Below, in pieces: positions 23,702 to 37,305 of a stretch of DNA of 64,000 nt. This stretch comes from Gigaspora rosea (taxonomy: Eukaryota > Glomeromycota > Glomeromycetes > Diversisporales > Gigasporaceae). Both the position numbers and the translations under genes were made by a program. The notes beneath the pieces were generated by a model, which worked only from the letters and a program-made list of their open reading frames with translations, did no database searches and was not told where the DNA came from. Every line of letters starts with the position of its first letter. Position 1 is the first letter of the stretch. The DNA is taken from contig QKWP01001943.1 of the NCBI GenBank assembly GCA_003550325.1, forward strand, positions 1-64,000. Reading direction: 5' to 3'.

Positions 23702-26272
23702 TATAGAATTCAGAATACCTAGATCTGCATGAATATTGCAAAAGAGCATTGGGATGCATACTGTTGTTATACTCGAAAAATTAAAAATTTTTTTTTACAC
23801 AGTCTTAAAAGTCTTATATATTGATATTGGAACCCGTGATAAATTACATTGATCACTCTGAACTCTTAAACTATATACTCTGATTATAAATTTTAATTGA
23901 TGATCAATTGACATATGAATATTCCTTACTATTTCTTTATTTGTTATTATATACATATCTTCATTATTTCCTATTTTGTTATAAGTATATATATTATTTC
24001 TTATTACTATATTGAGACATTGAATCGAAGTCTTTATAAATATGATAATTGATTAGAAAATAGATTTAACCAATACACAAGTCTTCAGTATGTGTCTCAT
24101 GGCAACATTGGACTATCTAGCCTATCTTAGATGCCCAAGGCATTCAAATATTTTTGAAATCTGCTGATACGTTTCAAAATTTTCTTTCATGAACAGAACT
24201 TTTAAATAAGACAAAGGTGTATTCGTAATTAATGTAATTAATAAGAGATTGGTTTGAAAAGAATTGAATAATTCTGAAAATAAGTTGAGAACATATAAGA
24301 GTTACTTTAGAGTTAGAGTATTGTAATTAACTTATATATTGAAAATATATATTTAAAAGCTTATTTTGCTTTCAATAAAGACTTCAAACTTTGATTTAAC
24401 TATTTGTCTAATAAAAACCTTGAACACATATAAGTTAGTAGGCATTCAAAGCTAAAAGGAACTTATATACATTTTTATTTTATTATCAAATTCTCAATAC
24501 TGCTTGTTAGATTATGCTGTTTATTTTATTTTTTTATTGTTTGCTTATTGATTGATTAATTTTCTTAATACACCATAACTTGATATATTAAATAATACAT
24601 TTAGGACTATAATTAGAATTATTTGACTGCTGCATTGTTTAAATTCCTATACCAATCTTTGACCAAAGTGCTGTATTGTTAATTACTCCTTGTTTTAAAT
24701 ATACATTAATCTCTTCCTTTCAACCATCTTATACTTGATTCAATTCCTTTTAAACTAAAGTACTCTAATTTCTTTGGATTTTTAATTTACTACTTCTGCC
24801 ATTAATCAATAATTATTATTTACTATTCAAGTATCTTTAACTAGCATGTCTGATACCTCCTAACTGATAGTAACATTTGGTGCCAATTGTGTTAATTTTA
24901 TGCTGCACTTCAGATTTCACTTATTTTTGAACATTTATGAACAATTTTGAACAACATTTCGAAATATCTAAAACTATGACCTCTATTATTATTTCTTTGA
25001 AAAAACTCTACAGGTTATTAACTATCTCGTCAAGCACTAACATAATAAGTTTTGTATAGTTTGTTTTCCTCTAGTAGAAGACCTTTCTCCACAGTTTTAA
25101 AAATTTTGAACTTGGTATAGTGCTTTTTTTACTGCTCTCCAGTACTTTCAATATGCTGTATATCATTTTGAAAGACTTGTTAAATTTGAACTTGAAAATA
25201 TTTTTGATAGATTACTCTTTTAGTTTATTTCCAGCTTTCAATATGGTAACACTAGGATTTTTCTGCACTTATGACTAGGTTCCTAACTACTTATCAAGAA
25301 ATCTTTAGATTTACTCAAAACCTCTTAATAATTTTGATAATCTTGAAGAAGTATTTGAAGAAAATAAGTCATTAGAATGGACTATGATAATTTTACAAAG
25401 ACCTTGATGATTTTTTGGCTAGTTCTGATAATGACAATATTAAAGTTTCTTAATCACAAATTTCTATTCCTATTGCTAATTTGAAAGCTAATAGCCAACC
25501 TGATCCTATGGCCCTTTTTACGCAACAAATTGGAAATCCCATGATGTTTGTTGCTTGGGACAAACAAATAAAAGCCATTTTTCTATAAATAAGACAGCAT
25601 TTCACCCAAGTTGTAAGAATATAGAATATTGAATAAAATAAAATAAAATAAAAATTCAAATATTTCTTTCATAAAAATTGATCTATAAAAAACCCACTCT
25701 TTGTCACATTTATACCCCACCTGTAACAAAACTATATGCTTTATCTTGCCAATCTTTTCACCTCACTTTGGTTTTGCTGCATAGTTGGTTGTGTGTATTT
25801 ATTTATGGTAGTAATGATCTGGCCTATTTTGCCCTTGTAAATTAGCCTATAATAGTACAAAAAAAGGACATTAAAACTTTTTACTCTGTAAAGTTTGAGA
25901 AAATAAGAAATGAACTCTTTATTATTAAAGACAAATTAAACAATAAAGCTTACAAACTTTGTACAATAGAAGAAAAATATTAAAACAGTATTACAATAAT
26001 AATCATTTTGTTAAGTATTATGAGAGACAAAATTGGCAAAATATAATGTTATTTAGAATTTCTAAAGAGAAATCCTTAAAATAGATCCAAAACACAGTCT
26101 TACCCCTTAATTTATTGTGTACAACAATTTTTATTTTAAGTTTACTTTATTTTTTGTTCAAAAATTAAAAATTTTAAAAACACATTTTCTTTCTTCTTTT
26201 TCTTATAATGAAAATTTCTACGCTTCAACTGAATTAATTAGGGGAGTAACAAAAATAGGTGATTTTTTAGGG
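23702..26272. other. Gene-free AT-rich DNA
   Basis: No open gene. A decayed coding-like patch lies at about 25385-25600 (plus strand; short stretches such as NLKANSQPDPMALFTQQIG are readable) but it is too short and broken to name. The rest shows no repeat partner in this window. Confidence 0.4.
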
Positions 26273-26280
26273 GAGTGGGG

Positions 26281-27026
26281 TAGGGTGTCCAGGATTATGA
26301 TCTGGTAAATGCCAAATTATGCATCCGGTAAATTGCAAATTATGTGAATTATGCGGACCCCAGGATTAAGGTTAAAAAAAATTTGTTGACCAACCAAATT
26401 TCAAGATCTTCTGTAATGCAAGACAAATTTTATAACTGTATATGAAACTGTTTTTGCGTGTTATAAAATTTTATTATATAAATAATATTTTCAAACTCTA
26501 ACCTTATTGCAAGATTTTATCCCTAATCTATAAGCACGTTGTGTTCTAATTTTGCCTGTGGTATGTACTAAAATTATCTGCAACTTACATTGTACAACCA
26601 ATAGTGTGTATAATCGTTATGAATATCAGTATGTGATTTTATTATGATTTTATTAAACCTTACTATAGAGTTTGCTTAATTATCACGCCTCATAGAATTT
26701 AGGGTTAGATCTACCCTGTAATTTCCTACATTCAGATCTAATTTTAAAGTGTAGATACTATGATAGTTTAGCTAGCATCATTCACATGATCCTACTCGGA
26801 ATTAGCCAGCGTTAGAGTATAATATAGGCCGACTTGATAATACTGTACACTCAGCAATTTAATCTGTATAACGACAATTAACTAATAGAAATTCCTTCAT
26901 ATGAGAAAAAGGATAAATTATGCAAGATTATGCAGGCCTCTTTAAATTATACAAAATCGCATATTTTTATGCACTATAAGATGAATTATGCAAATATTAT
27001 GCCGGATCATAATCCTGGACACTCTA
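26281..27026. mobile_element. Non-autonomous hAT element, 746 bp
   Basis: Ends 'tagggtgtccaggattatga' and 'tcataatcctggacactcta'. A perfect 8-bp duplication GAGTGGGG flanks it (26273-26280 and 27027-27034). The arms contain repeated 'aaattatgca' words in both orientations. No transposase frame. Confidence 0.9.
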
Positions 27027-27034
27027 GAGTGGGG

Positions 27035-28430
27035 ATAAAAAAAGTTGAAATTATATATAAGAACCTGACTATATATATTAAAGAAGAAAAAGGAAGGGTA
27101 GGCCTTTGATAAAAAATAATCAGGTAATTAATGACACAGCCTTTAAATATTGGAACCAAGATCCTTTCACAAAGTAAAAAAAGTCTTGTTATTATAGTGC
27201 ATCAAGTTGCAATAGCAAATGGAACATATATTTTAATTTTTCTATAGTTCCCTGTAGAAAGTGAAGCCCAGATCCAGGATAATTCTTTTAATAGCTATAC
27301 CTCTAGACCAGATCTTGATAACCTTTCTTATTTTTAATACAGTAATCTCAAAGGATCCAGAGTCAATACCAGAATTTAATACCTATAAAAATATTGAGCT
27401 AGAACTAGCTACAGAACTAAATACTGATACAAGTACTGTAGAATGAGATACTATCTTTACAGAAATTAAATGAAAGAGAAACAGAATAGGATCCTGGACA
27501 TCTAGTATAGAGGTCATACTTGTTTTTTCAGCAAAGATCCCTGAAATTTAAGAAGCAAAAAAACAGTTTTTGCCAATTCACTTGGCATCCAGTAAACCAA
27601 TTTGAACAAACCTTTTTTTAAAAGTGAAGCTCTTATTGAGGCGCATCTAACAAAAAAAAGTTCACTCAATTCTGATTACTAGATCAAAAGTTATTTAAAC
27701 AAATATATTTTGTAATTTTCAGCAAATTGGGCCAAAATTGGCCAAAATCCAGTTATGACCTATATGAAAGATGCCTGGGGTCCTAGCAGAATACTCATTT
27801 TTGGGCCAATTCCTTTTAACCTTTGCCTGGAAGAATCAAGTTAATGAAATTATTAGCCATTTAAATCAAGAAATCTATGAAAGCCAAGGAGAAAAACAAG
27901 TTTGAACTCTTGAAACTTGTTACTACTTAGAAAAACTTTTAGATGAATTTTGAAATACTTCTAAAATTTTAAAGAAATAAGAAAACTTTTTAATATCTAT
28001 ATTGGTTCATATCGAGCTTAAAATTTCTGGAAAGGAGCAAAACAAATATACAAAGCCTTCTGATACAAAGAATCCTAATGGTTATATTAGAAATAGTATC
28101 TTGCTCTAAGCAATCTAAACAGGCTATTGACTGAAGATTTTGTTAGGTTAAATATAATTGAGAACTCATAAAGTTTATTCTTAAAGAGGACAAAAATAAA
28201 ACCGAATTGAATAAAACTAATATACCAGTAGTTATTATATCAAACCCATCTCCCACCTTAAAACTCATAGCTTTTTTCTATAAATTTATTATAACATATG
28301 AGTTATTTATTATGTTATAAATTTTAGGGTTATATAAAATGGCCATAACATTGATCTCATATTTAAATTTATAAAAAAATGGTTGATTTTGCAATTTTTT
28401 TAAAAAATTTATGGATTAATCAGATCTTTT
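27035..28430. other. Decayed coding-like DNA, unidentified
   Basis: Short open patches (27261-27446 and around 27780-28060) interrupted by stops suggest an old plus-strand coding element, but no family can be recognised. No intact gene. Confidence 0.3.
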
Positions 28431-28439
28431 TTTTAATTT

Positions 28440-29400
28440 AATTTTTTTTAAGCTATATTATAAAGACCAGATACTTGATTCGTGAGTATTATATGATTGA
28501 ACTTATTTAGTAGAATAAATCAATATTAAATCTTTAAAAGTTTTTATTTTTATTAAAAAAAAAGTAGAAAAACTCAATACTTATCACATAAGACTAGTTT
28601 TAAATATACAAAGTAAGTACGTAAATAACAATTTTTGTATAGTTTTTAGCTTCACTTCACTTGTCCTCAATGCAAATCTGGCTTCTTTTATATAATTGAC
28701 AAATTTTATGTGGTTTTTGCCACTTCACTTAGACTTTTTTTAATCAAATCTATATTATACTTCTATTTCGGCATTTCTTTTTTATAGTATATATCTCGGC
28801 CTTATTTCAAACTTTGCAGTTTTCATTTTACTGATAATTATACACATTATAGCTAATTCAATTGGTTTACATAATTTGTAAGTATAACAACACAACTATT
28901 TCTTAATTATTTTAAGCTTTCAAGCTTCATGCATTTAATGTATTTCGTAACTTGATACGGCATATATATGTTATAACATATCAATGTAATTGTATTGTAT
29001 AGGTATATTAAGTGGTTTGTCTGGTTTGCCTGGTTCTGTTCCTTGTTCTGAACCAGTTCATACTCTTGTTAGAAACTGATGAACCCTAGCGATTAACTTA
29101 ATTTGAAACTTTTACATAATTGGTATGAAAAAATAATCCTAAAGCATTTACTAATTCTGATTTAAACACACCAATTGAGCACATAATAATTATAATTAAA
29201 CTCTAAGGCAGGAAATGCCAATTTTAGTATAATTAAGCCAATTTAAAAAGCATCTATTCATTTTGTATTTTATATCTATTTGATGTTAGAATTGGTTTTG
29301 GACCAATTCTGAACTAGTTACCACAACTGCTTAGCATTTGAATTATCTATTTTTAAATAAAGCTTAGTGCAACAATATTATGCAGTTATATATATATATC
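28440..29400. repeat. Dispersed repeat R1, copy 2
   Basis: Shares with copies 1 and 3 'gatacttgattcgtgagtat', 'tttactgataattatacaca', 'tatgttataacatatcaatg' and 'gcttagtgcaacaatatta'. It extends about 480 bp further right than copy 1. Relative to copy 3 it has an extra stretch at about 29005-29075. The right edge is near 'tcgcacctcttg', where copy 3 also ends against another element. Confidence 0.6.
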
Positions 29401-29660
29401 GCACCTCTTGATTTTACAGGGCTATCCCCAAATTTCTAGTCTGATGTGTCGGATCTAGATCAGTATTTAGACCTAGTTGTTAGCAGGTTCTATAACAAAA
29501 TTATTAGCTTAATGAATAGATATGGTTTATTAGTAAAATTTTTTATGATCAGGGTAAAATTAATAAATTCTGATCAAGCTGACCATAATTCTGATTTACT
29601 CTGACGTATCCTGATCTCAGAATTTTTGGGACTCCCATATATGAGTCTGTGACATCTGAG

Positions 29661-30978
29661 TAGGGTTCCGAAGTTTGATCTGGGTTTGATTTGAGTTTAA
29701 TCAAACCCCAAATCAAACCAAACTCAAACTATAAATTTTATAAAGTTTGAGATCAAACCCAAATTCAAATAAAAAATAATCAAATTCAAACCAAACCCAA
29801 ATACTATACTAAGTTTGATTTGAGTTTGATTTGAAGTTTGCAAACTAGTTTGGGTTTGAATAACATTATATATTTTTATATTTTAAACAAGTTACTTAAT
29901 TGATAATCCACCTGTCAACTGAAGAGTGATCATAGGCAAAATGTGGCGTGCCTCCATTTAAAACTTTTTTTCTTACTAAGTTAATGGTACTTGTCGACTA
30001 ATTGAAAGTTGTAGAGCTTGTCAAGACACATATAACAGTGGTTAGATCATCCAAATCGGCCCAGTGGATAGCAAGATATCGTCGAAAAACGATTGGCCGA
30101 TTAAATAAAATCCGTGACAGAGATTACATTACATATGAAAATCACTATAGGCGAAATGTGGCGTGCTTCCATATAAAACTTTTTTTCTTACTAAGTTAAT
30201 GATACATGCCCACTAATTAAAAGTTGTAGAGCTCGTCGAGACGCATCTAACGGTGGTTAGATCATCCAAATCGGTCCAGTGGATGGCGAGATATCATTGA
30301 AGAACTATTGTCGACTATATAAAATCTCGTGTTTACATAGAGATTTTATAGTCGGCCAATAGTTTTTCGACGATATCTCGCCATCCATTGGGCCGATTTG
30401 GATGATCTAACCACCGTTAGATGCGTCTCGGCGAGCTCTACAACTTTAAATTAGTGGCCATTTATCGTTAACTTAGTAAGAAAAAGTTTTAGATGGAAGC
30501 ACGCCACATTTCGCCTATAGTGATTTTCATATGTAATCTCCATCACGGATTTTTATTAGTCGCCCAATCGTTTTTCGACGATATCTTGCCATCCACTGGG
30601 CCGATTTGGGTGATCTAACCACCATTAGATGCGTCTCGACACGCTCTACAACTTTCAATTAGTGGACATGTATCGTTAACTTAGTAAGAAAAAAATTGTA
30701 GATGGAAGCACGCCACATCTCGCCTATAGGATCACTCTCCAGTTGACAGGCGGATTATCAATTAAAATATAAAAATATATTTATATTATTCAAACTCAAA
30801 CTAGTTTGCAAACTTCAAACTCAAATTCAAACCAAACTCAAATTTAACTAAAAAGTTTGCTTCAAATCAAACTCAAATATTTTTTTTAATCATAGTTTGA
30901 GTTTGAGTTTGATTTCAAATCAAATCAAACCCAAATCTGACCTAAAGTTTGATTTGATCCGGGTTTGTAGGAACCCTA
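29661..30978. mobile_element. Foldback hAT-type element with four internal modules
   Basis: Ends 'tagggttccgaagtttgatc' and 'gggtttgtaggaaccctac' plus A. Perfect 8-bp duplication CATCTGAG (29653-29660 and 30979-30986). Outer arms are rich in 'gtttgatttgagtttgattt' words. Inside lie two tandem modules of about 200 bp (near 29925-30130 and 30140-30335) and two inverted copies (near 30345-30545 and 30550-30745), each containing 'gtggcgtgc', 'cttactaagtta' and 'gtggttagatcatccaaatc' or complements. The palindrome centre is near 30340. A 65-codon frame at 30002 is part of a module, not a gene. Confidence 0.9.
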
Positions 30979-33276
30979 CATCTGAGGCAAGCATTAGTCT
31001 GAGGCACAACATATACATACATAATTAGCATAGCGGGCTTTCATTTTGATTGGCTAATTTTTGTAGTTCATTCCATTATTTTACAAAATTTTTATAGCTA
31101 TCGCTAAATAGTTATAGGGTATTGCTATTCACACCATGGTTTTTGCTATTTGCACCATGGATTTTGTGTAACATTAGATTATCAGTCAACTTTTCTATTT
31201 GCACCATGGTAATATATGTTGCATCAATAAAAAACTCCTCTTTTTTTGTAGATTAACACTATATAAAAAGATTTTTCGCAATTTTTGTATAACCTTGGAC
31301 TTTTTAATGTTGGACCAATAAAAATTTGCTTTTTTTGTAGATTTGACCAGTGTATAAAATAGTATAATAAAAATCCGGATCTACCGTTTTTTATATAGCA
31401 TATACTGGTATTTTAAAATTGAGCTAGTGCAACAAACAGTGCATGATCCAGAATTTTTTGAAGTAACTGGTGCATGCATCTATGTGCCCCAATGATCTGA
31501 TGACCATTTTCTACCAATGCAGGGTTTTTTTTTAAACCAGTATTTTTTTATATAACAGGTGCATGTACTAGTAAATTAAAATTTCTATTTTAAACACTGG
31601 TTATGATGCTACTAATGTTGTGTAATATTACACAAGTCTTATTTTGGTAACCTAATCTAGTAGACCTGCTAACCTAATTTACAATGTGAGCCAATCCTAA
31701 CCCTAATTTTATAATGTGGGCCAACTCTTTACCCTAATTTTGTAAGGCCTTAATATAATGCTGGCCAGAGTTTTACCATTTTGTGTAACCTTAGGCTATT
31801 TTAATATTGCACTAATAAAACTCGCCTTTTTTTGTAAATTAATTGTTATGATGCACTAATGTTGTGTAATGTTACACAAGTCTTATTTTGGTAACCTAAT
31901 CTAGTAGGCCTTCTAACCTAATTTATAACGCGGGCCAACCCTAACCCTAATTTCATAATGCGGGCCAACCCGTACCCTAGTTTTTTAAGCCCTTAACATA
32001 ATGCGAGCCAGAGTTTTGCAATTTTGTGTAATTTTGGACTATTTTTATGTTGCACTAATAAAAACTTGCCTTTTTTGTAGATTAACAATATATAGGGGTG
32101 CAGGATAAGGATTTCACAATTTTTGTGTAACCTCAGATCGTTTTAATGCTGCACCAATAAAAACTCATCTTTTTTTGTAGATTAACAACATTTTTTAAAT
32201 GTTTGTATGACTATACTATAGTGCAAATAGAAAAAGTTGATTAATGATCTAATGTTACACAAAATCCATTGTGCAAATAGCAAAAACCATGGTGCGAATA
32301 GCAATACTAGGGATGTTAAAATGCTTATATAAACTCTGCTTGAGCAGACTTCTAGCATAAACTTTTATAGTCTGCTTGTTAATTTTTTAAGCACTACTTA
32401 AAAACAAAAATGCTTTAGCTAATGTTTTAAATCTGCTTAAAGCAAATAAGCACTGCTTTAAACCTGTTTAAACCAAATATGCTTCTAAAATTATTATCGT
32501 ACTATTTGAAATAGATGTACTGTATAGCTATTATATAACTACCAGTATATATACTATATATGTTTTTTCAATATCTTTTTTTTTTGAAGATGCACATATG
32601 TATGCCAAGTTATATCGGATACATATTGTATTAACACATAACATAATATATATTTTTAAACACAGTTGTTTTTGAATTAGATTCATATTTCTAATTTTGA
32701 AATAAGCCACATTTATTTATTTAAAAAATAACCTAAATTTTATTTTAAAATTCGATATTAAGCTATAAAAATATTTGCTAACCAACTAAAAATATCCAAA
32801 TCCAAATTTGTTGGAAAATATACTTGCAAAGATATATATGTATGTACATACATATATTATCGTGTAGTGGGCACCATATATATATGTATGTACATCTATA
32901 GTTTAAAACATGATGACCAAATTCAGCAATGATTAAAAAGTAGCGATAGTTCTGAAATTGGTATTGAGATTTGGCAGTAATAGTACAATATAGCCTTTAT
33001 ATGCCACAAAAGCCATGTATCGCAATGCCATATTAACATATTACGCTTTTACCAAGCATCTGAAAAATGAGTACCAAATTAGTATACAAGCGCCTGAACA
33101 AGTATTAGGTTCAACTGCGGATTAAATAGTTTTGATAATGATACCGTAGTTTCAAATTTTAAAAATAGTAGTTTTGAATAAGATACTAAATACTATAACT
33201 ATTGATCAATGATAAGTAAAATGTGGTATTGCAGCAATATGTCATTATGGCAATCTGGTTTGCGGCTTTTTGATAA

Positions 33277-33622
33277 ATAAAATCCGACTATGTTAATTTC
33301 ACTAATCAATTCTACCCGTTAATATTGCAATAAATGTAAATAAAAATTTTAAAGTTTCGCGAGTAAAAAAAACAAAAATGCTTAGAGATAAATAAATCAA
33401 ATACTTTCTATCACATATTCTAAAGCCCCAAATATAAGATATTTGTTAAAAAAACGCGATAATATTAATTTTACTAATCAATTCCACCTGTTGAAATTAC
33501 AATAAAAGTAAATAAATTATTAAAGGTTTGTGAGTAATTAAAAATAAAAAAAAAACTAAAAATGCTTAGAGATAAATAAATAAAATACTTTCCCTCACAT
33601 ATTTTAAAGCCCCAATATAAGA
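33277..33622. repeat. Tandem duplication, about 175 bp units, in the hAT
   Basis: Two units (about 33277-33440 and 33452-33622) share 'actaatcaattc', 'aaaatgcttagagataaata' and 'aaagccccaa(a)tataagat'. No coding content. Confidence 0.7.
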
Positions 33623-33936
33623 TATAATCAGAGAGATCAAAATGCTAACTAGATAGATAAAAGATATTATAGTAAATATAAAATGTATAAATATAAAAAG
33701 AAATTGTAAGCCTAATAAAAATTACCTTGCTATTAAGTTCTAATAACTTGATAAAGGACTTTGTCTAGAAATTAGGTTTATAAATTTTAAATACTGCAAT
33801 ATGACTAAGAACAAGTTGATTATTATACTAAATAATATAGATACTTTAGCAACAAGCATGGAAGAGAATGATCCATCATTTAAAGAAAATTCTGCTGAAT
33901 TTGAATTGTTTGATGAAAATATACTTGAATATGTCA

Positions 33937-34117
33937 TGCGTCAGATCAATTCTTGTGTCAGATTAGACCTGGCCTAAATTAGATTAGGGTTAGAGTAAAA
34001 TTACAGTAAAGTTAGAGGTTAGTTTAGGCCAGTTGTTGCCAATTATTTAATGCTAGTCAACTGATAGTCATCTGATGTGCATCAGATTCAATCTGACGCA
34101 AGTTTTAATCTGCCGCA
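33937..34117. mobile_element. Small TIR MITE nested in the hAT 5' coding region
   Basis: Ends 'tgcgtcagatcaattcttgt' and 'gttttaatctgccgca', with inner 'gtgtcagattag' facing 'caatctgacgca'. It separates two stretches with similar coding text ('ttgtttgatgaaaatata' before, 'catttgatgaaaatagca' after). The target duplication is unclear. Confidence 0.5.
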
Positions 34118-34139
34118 CAACAAATACGAAACAACATTT

Positions 34140-36045
34140 GATGAAAATAGCATCGAGCCTGAAGTTTTTGATGAAACTTCATTATGCATAACAGCATCAA
34201 GTTCTATAAATGCTAATTCATCCCAATCCATGGTACAACCATCAAAGCGATGAAGAACAGACTCTATTTGGAGTGTAATAGATGAAACTAATGAAAAAAT
34301 TATTGTAAAATTTGTCGAACCGGATGTTCAAAAGATACAGAAATTTCTAAATTAAATCACATTTTAAAAGAGACATCCAAAAGATTGGAAAAAATTATAT
34401 GTACAAACAGTACTAAATTTTTACAATACTGAACCTTATGATAAAAAAGATAAAAAAAAGTTGCCCACCTTCTAAAGCTTCTTGTTCAGTGGAAAATTAC
34501 TGATCAACAAGCATTTTATATCGTTGAAAATGATGATTTTTGTGCATTTATTTTAGCATTAGATCAATGGTTTTCTCTTTCTACAAGACAAGCGATTTCT
34601 TTAAGTATCACAAATCTTTATAGTCAAAAACAAAAGATACTTCATACCTTTTTGCAATATCACAACAAAAATTTGCAATTACAACTGATGCCTGGACCTT
34701 ATGTGTAAATCTCAGATATCTTGCTATTACTCTGCATTGGATTAATGAGGACTGGAAAATAGAAAAAGTTTTATTAGACATGGTTCCACTTCATAAACGG
34801 CATACTGAAAAGTATATTGCAGAAAAGTTTTTGAAACAGTTTCTTATTATGATATTGGTGATCAGATTCTCGCTACAACAACTGACAATGCAAGTAGTAT
34901 GGACATATTTGAATGTATTTTTGTCCAAATGCTTCAGGATGATTGTAACAACGTTGATTTTGAGCGGGTTGGTTGTGCAGCGCATGTATTAAATCTTGTG
35001 GTTGGTAGTGGTATGCAAGTTGCAATAAATCTATTTCCAAATTGTGTAGTTTTACTAGTTATATTCACAAATCACAGCCTATGTTTGAAGAACTTAAAAA
35101 AAAATTTTGAAATGAAAGAAAAACCCTTTTTAGTACCAGATTTGAATGCGCTAACTCATTGGAATAGCACTTATAAAATGATTGAAAAAATAAATAGAAT
35201 ACGCGAAATGACTGATATTTTAGTTGCTGGTAATCCTATATTAAAAGAAAAATATCTAAATGAGAGAGATTGGGTTGAAATTAATGTAAGTATTACTGCT
35301 TATTCTTAAAAAAATTATTGATATTTAACTTATCTTTATTGTTTCAAGACAATTGCTAAGCTCCTTGAGCCTATTTTGCAAGCAACAAATCTTTTATCTA
35401 CAGCATCTTATCCAACAATGGGTGACTTGTATACAAAATTTCCAGTTATTATTGACTGTTTAAAAAATGCTTTTAATGATGTTAATAATAATGATGATGA
35501 TATAATATCATCAAAAAAACAAATCGTACAAAAAATGCATACAAAACTTCTTGACTATTGGGTCAAATTAAGAAAATGATGCTATTTATCTGTTATTCTT
35601 GATCCAAATCTGAAATTGTTCTCATTTCTACAGATGATATTTTAATGATTCGAAGAACTATACGTAAAATTTATGAAAAGTATCAGAATGTACAAACAAA
35701 TTCTAATTTTGAAATTTCTAGTAATCCTTCTGGGTCATACTTTAAAAAATACCTAAAACGTACACTTACAAATGCTGAAAACTATGAACATGAATGAGAT
35801 ATTTTTGATGAGTATCTTTCTTCTGCTGAAGAAGATTGTAATGTATTGGAATTCTGGAAGGTATAATCAACTAATATATGTTATGCTACACTTACACAAA
35901 TGGCACAAGATTATTTGGTCATACAAGCAACAAGCATGGCCAGTAAACAAATATTTTTAGTGGCCAAGTATACGATCAGACCAACTCGCAATCAGTTATC
36001 ACCAACCAATGTTCGTGCAAGTCTTTGCTTAAAACATAGTATAAC
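34140..36045 (+). pseudogene. hAT (Ac-like) transposase, broken
   Basis: A DNA transposase region with family hallmarks in order. The BED-type zinc finger is at about 34265-34380: IWSVIDETNEKII, then CKICRTGC from 34304 and H at 34358. The catalytic-domain part around 34850-35290 reads ILATTTDNASSMD in one frame and CAAHVLNLVVGSGM and ALTHWNSTYKMIEKI in the next. The C-terminal dimerisation region at about 35832-36040 reads NVLEFWK, MAQDYLVIQATSMASKQIF, then TIRPTRNQLSP. The frame shifts between these parts and several stops occur (for example TGA at 34253 and TAA at 34353 in neighbouring frames), so no active enzyme is expected. The longest open piece is 34899-35309. Confidence 0.85.
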
Positions 36046-36786
36046 AATAAATTAGAACTTATAATGGATTAATAGTGTAGCATTTTAATTAAAGTTAAAA
36101 AACATATATATATATTTCTAAATGTCCTTAATAAAGACATACGCAAGTTTTATATGTTTTATATGGTATATAGTATGCATATTATGTACTTGATACATAT
36201 TGCTTTCGAATTGGTCTTTCCAAAGACAAAAAGCACCAAACTACTTAATGATTTACAATTAAATTTTGGTGCCAACAAGTGAGTGAAAGATTTTTGGCTA
36301 ATTTCCAGGCTGAAGTTCACCGGGGTGTGCTTAATTCTCACTACCAATTATACCAACAAAGTATTTTGAAATTCTAAGTCTTTTTTTTTAAAAAAATACT
36401 ACTATTGTAATAATTGTAATATATACAAAAAATACAATTAGGATGATGCGAATTTAATAATTGTATTCACTTAAGAGCTATATGAATTTAATAACTTGTA
36501 TTTGCTTGAAAGCTATCACTTCGTTTTGTACTCCAAATAAATTTGTCTACAAACACTTATAATACATATTTGTTAAATAAAGTAAAAGCTCGATATTTTT
36601 TTTGGATTTTTTATTATTAAGCATTTTATACAAGTATGCTTATATAAATCTGCTTATACGAGCATGCTTATATATAAACCGGTTTTAAAAACTAGTTTAG
36701 TTTGCTTCAGCATCAAAGCAGATTGCTTCGAGCATAAACCAAACTGCTTGAGCAATTTAACATCACTAAGCAATACCTATAGTTAT

Positions 36787-37305
36787 ATATATTTTTTTTA
36801 AAAAAAATCATTTATTAGATATTAAAACTAAATTGCTTGCAAATGATAAATAATTTATAGGAAAATAATAATCAATTTAAGGGGAAATTACAAATAAGGA
36901 CCAAAAATCACAGATAATGGCCCAAAACAAAAATAATTACTGATATTATTCTCGCTCAAATTTTATATTAAACACTGTCTTTATTAGACATTATGAAGAT
37001 ACATGACAGGAGTAGTGCTCTACTTCATTACTTCTCTTCTGCTATTACATCTGTGCTTATAACAACTTTATGTATTTTTGCTATTATATACTATGTTCAT
37101 ATTAACTCTATGTGTGCATGTGAATATGTCACGTGATGAAGCATTATTGAAAATCACTAATGCTAAGATGTGGCACATCATTTTCTTACATACAATATCA
37201 AAAAATTTTTTTAGTAAGTTCAAGCCCACGCTATGGTGCAGCACATTCAACTCAGCATACATGACAATATTAATATAAAATAGTGAGTTCAGGTCCACTC
37301 TATAG
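36787..37305. repeat. LTR-like repeat, left part (split by hAT at 37306)
   Basis: Contains a piece ('cactgtctttattagacatt' plus 'atgaagatacatga', about 36970-37010) repeated at 40595-40635, and 'ctatggtgcagcacattcaa', similar to 41738-41765 and 40212-40235. It looks like part of an old LTR-bearing element interrupted by the hAT insertion. Open frames at 37068-37298 on both strands are chance. Confidence 0.45.

Larger units (their letters stand above)
32308..36768 (+). mobile_element. hAT transposon, 4.46 kb, decayed
   Basis: Ends 'tagggatgttaaaatgc' and 'gcaatttaacatcacta', with a perfect 8-bp duplication AGCAATAC (32300-32307 and 36769-36776). Subterminal 'tgcttgagca', 'gctttaaac' and 'atgcttatataa' words recur near both ends, as expected for hAT binding sites. 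It carries a broken transposase and lies inside an older hAT-type element. Confidence 0.9.
31116..36778. mobile_element. hAT-type TIR element, 1.2 kb, split by a later hAT
   Basis: Left end 'agggtattgctattcacacc', right end 'ggtgcgaatagcaatac' plus CT at 36777-36778. The flanking 8-bp duplication is ATAGTTAT (31108-31115 and 36779-36786). The inverted arms run about 95 bp ('atggtttttgctatttgcac' and complement). Without the insert at 32308-36776 it is about 1194 bp. The interior has two direct copies of a segment with 'gtaacctaatctagtag' and 'gcgggccaaccctaacccta'-like text (about 31615-31800 and 31860-32040). Confidence 0.8.

Noticed and set aside
30002-30199. 65-codon frame in the foldback element
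   Set aside because: Lies in a repeated module and is mirrored by inverted copies; not a gene.
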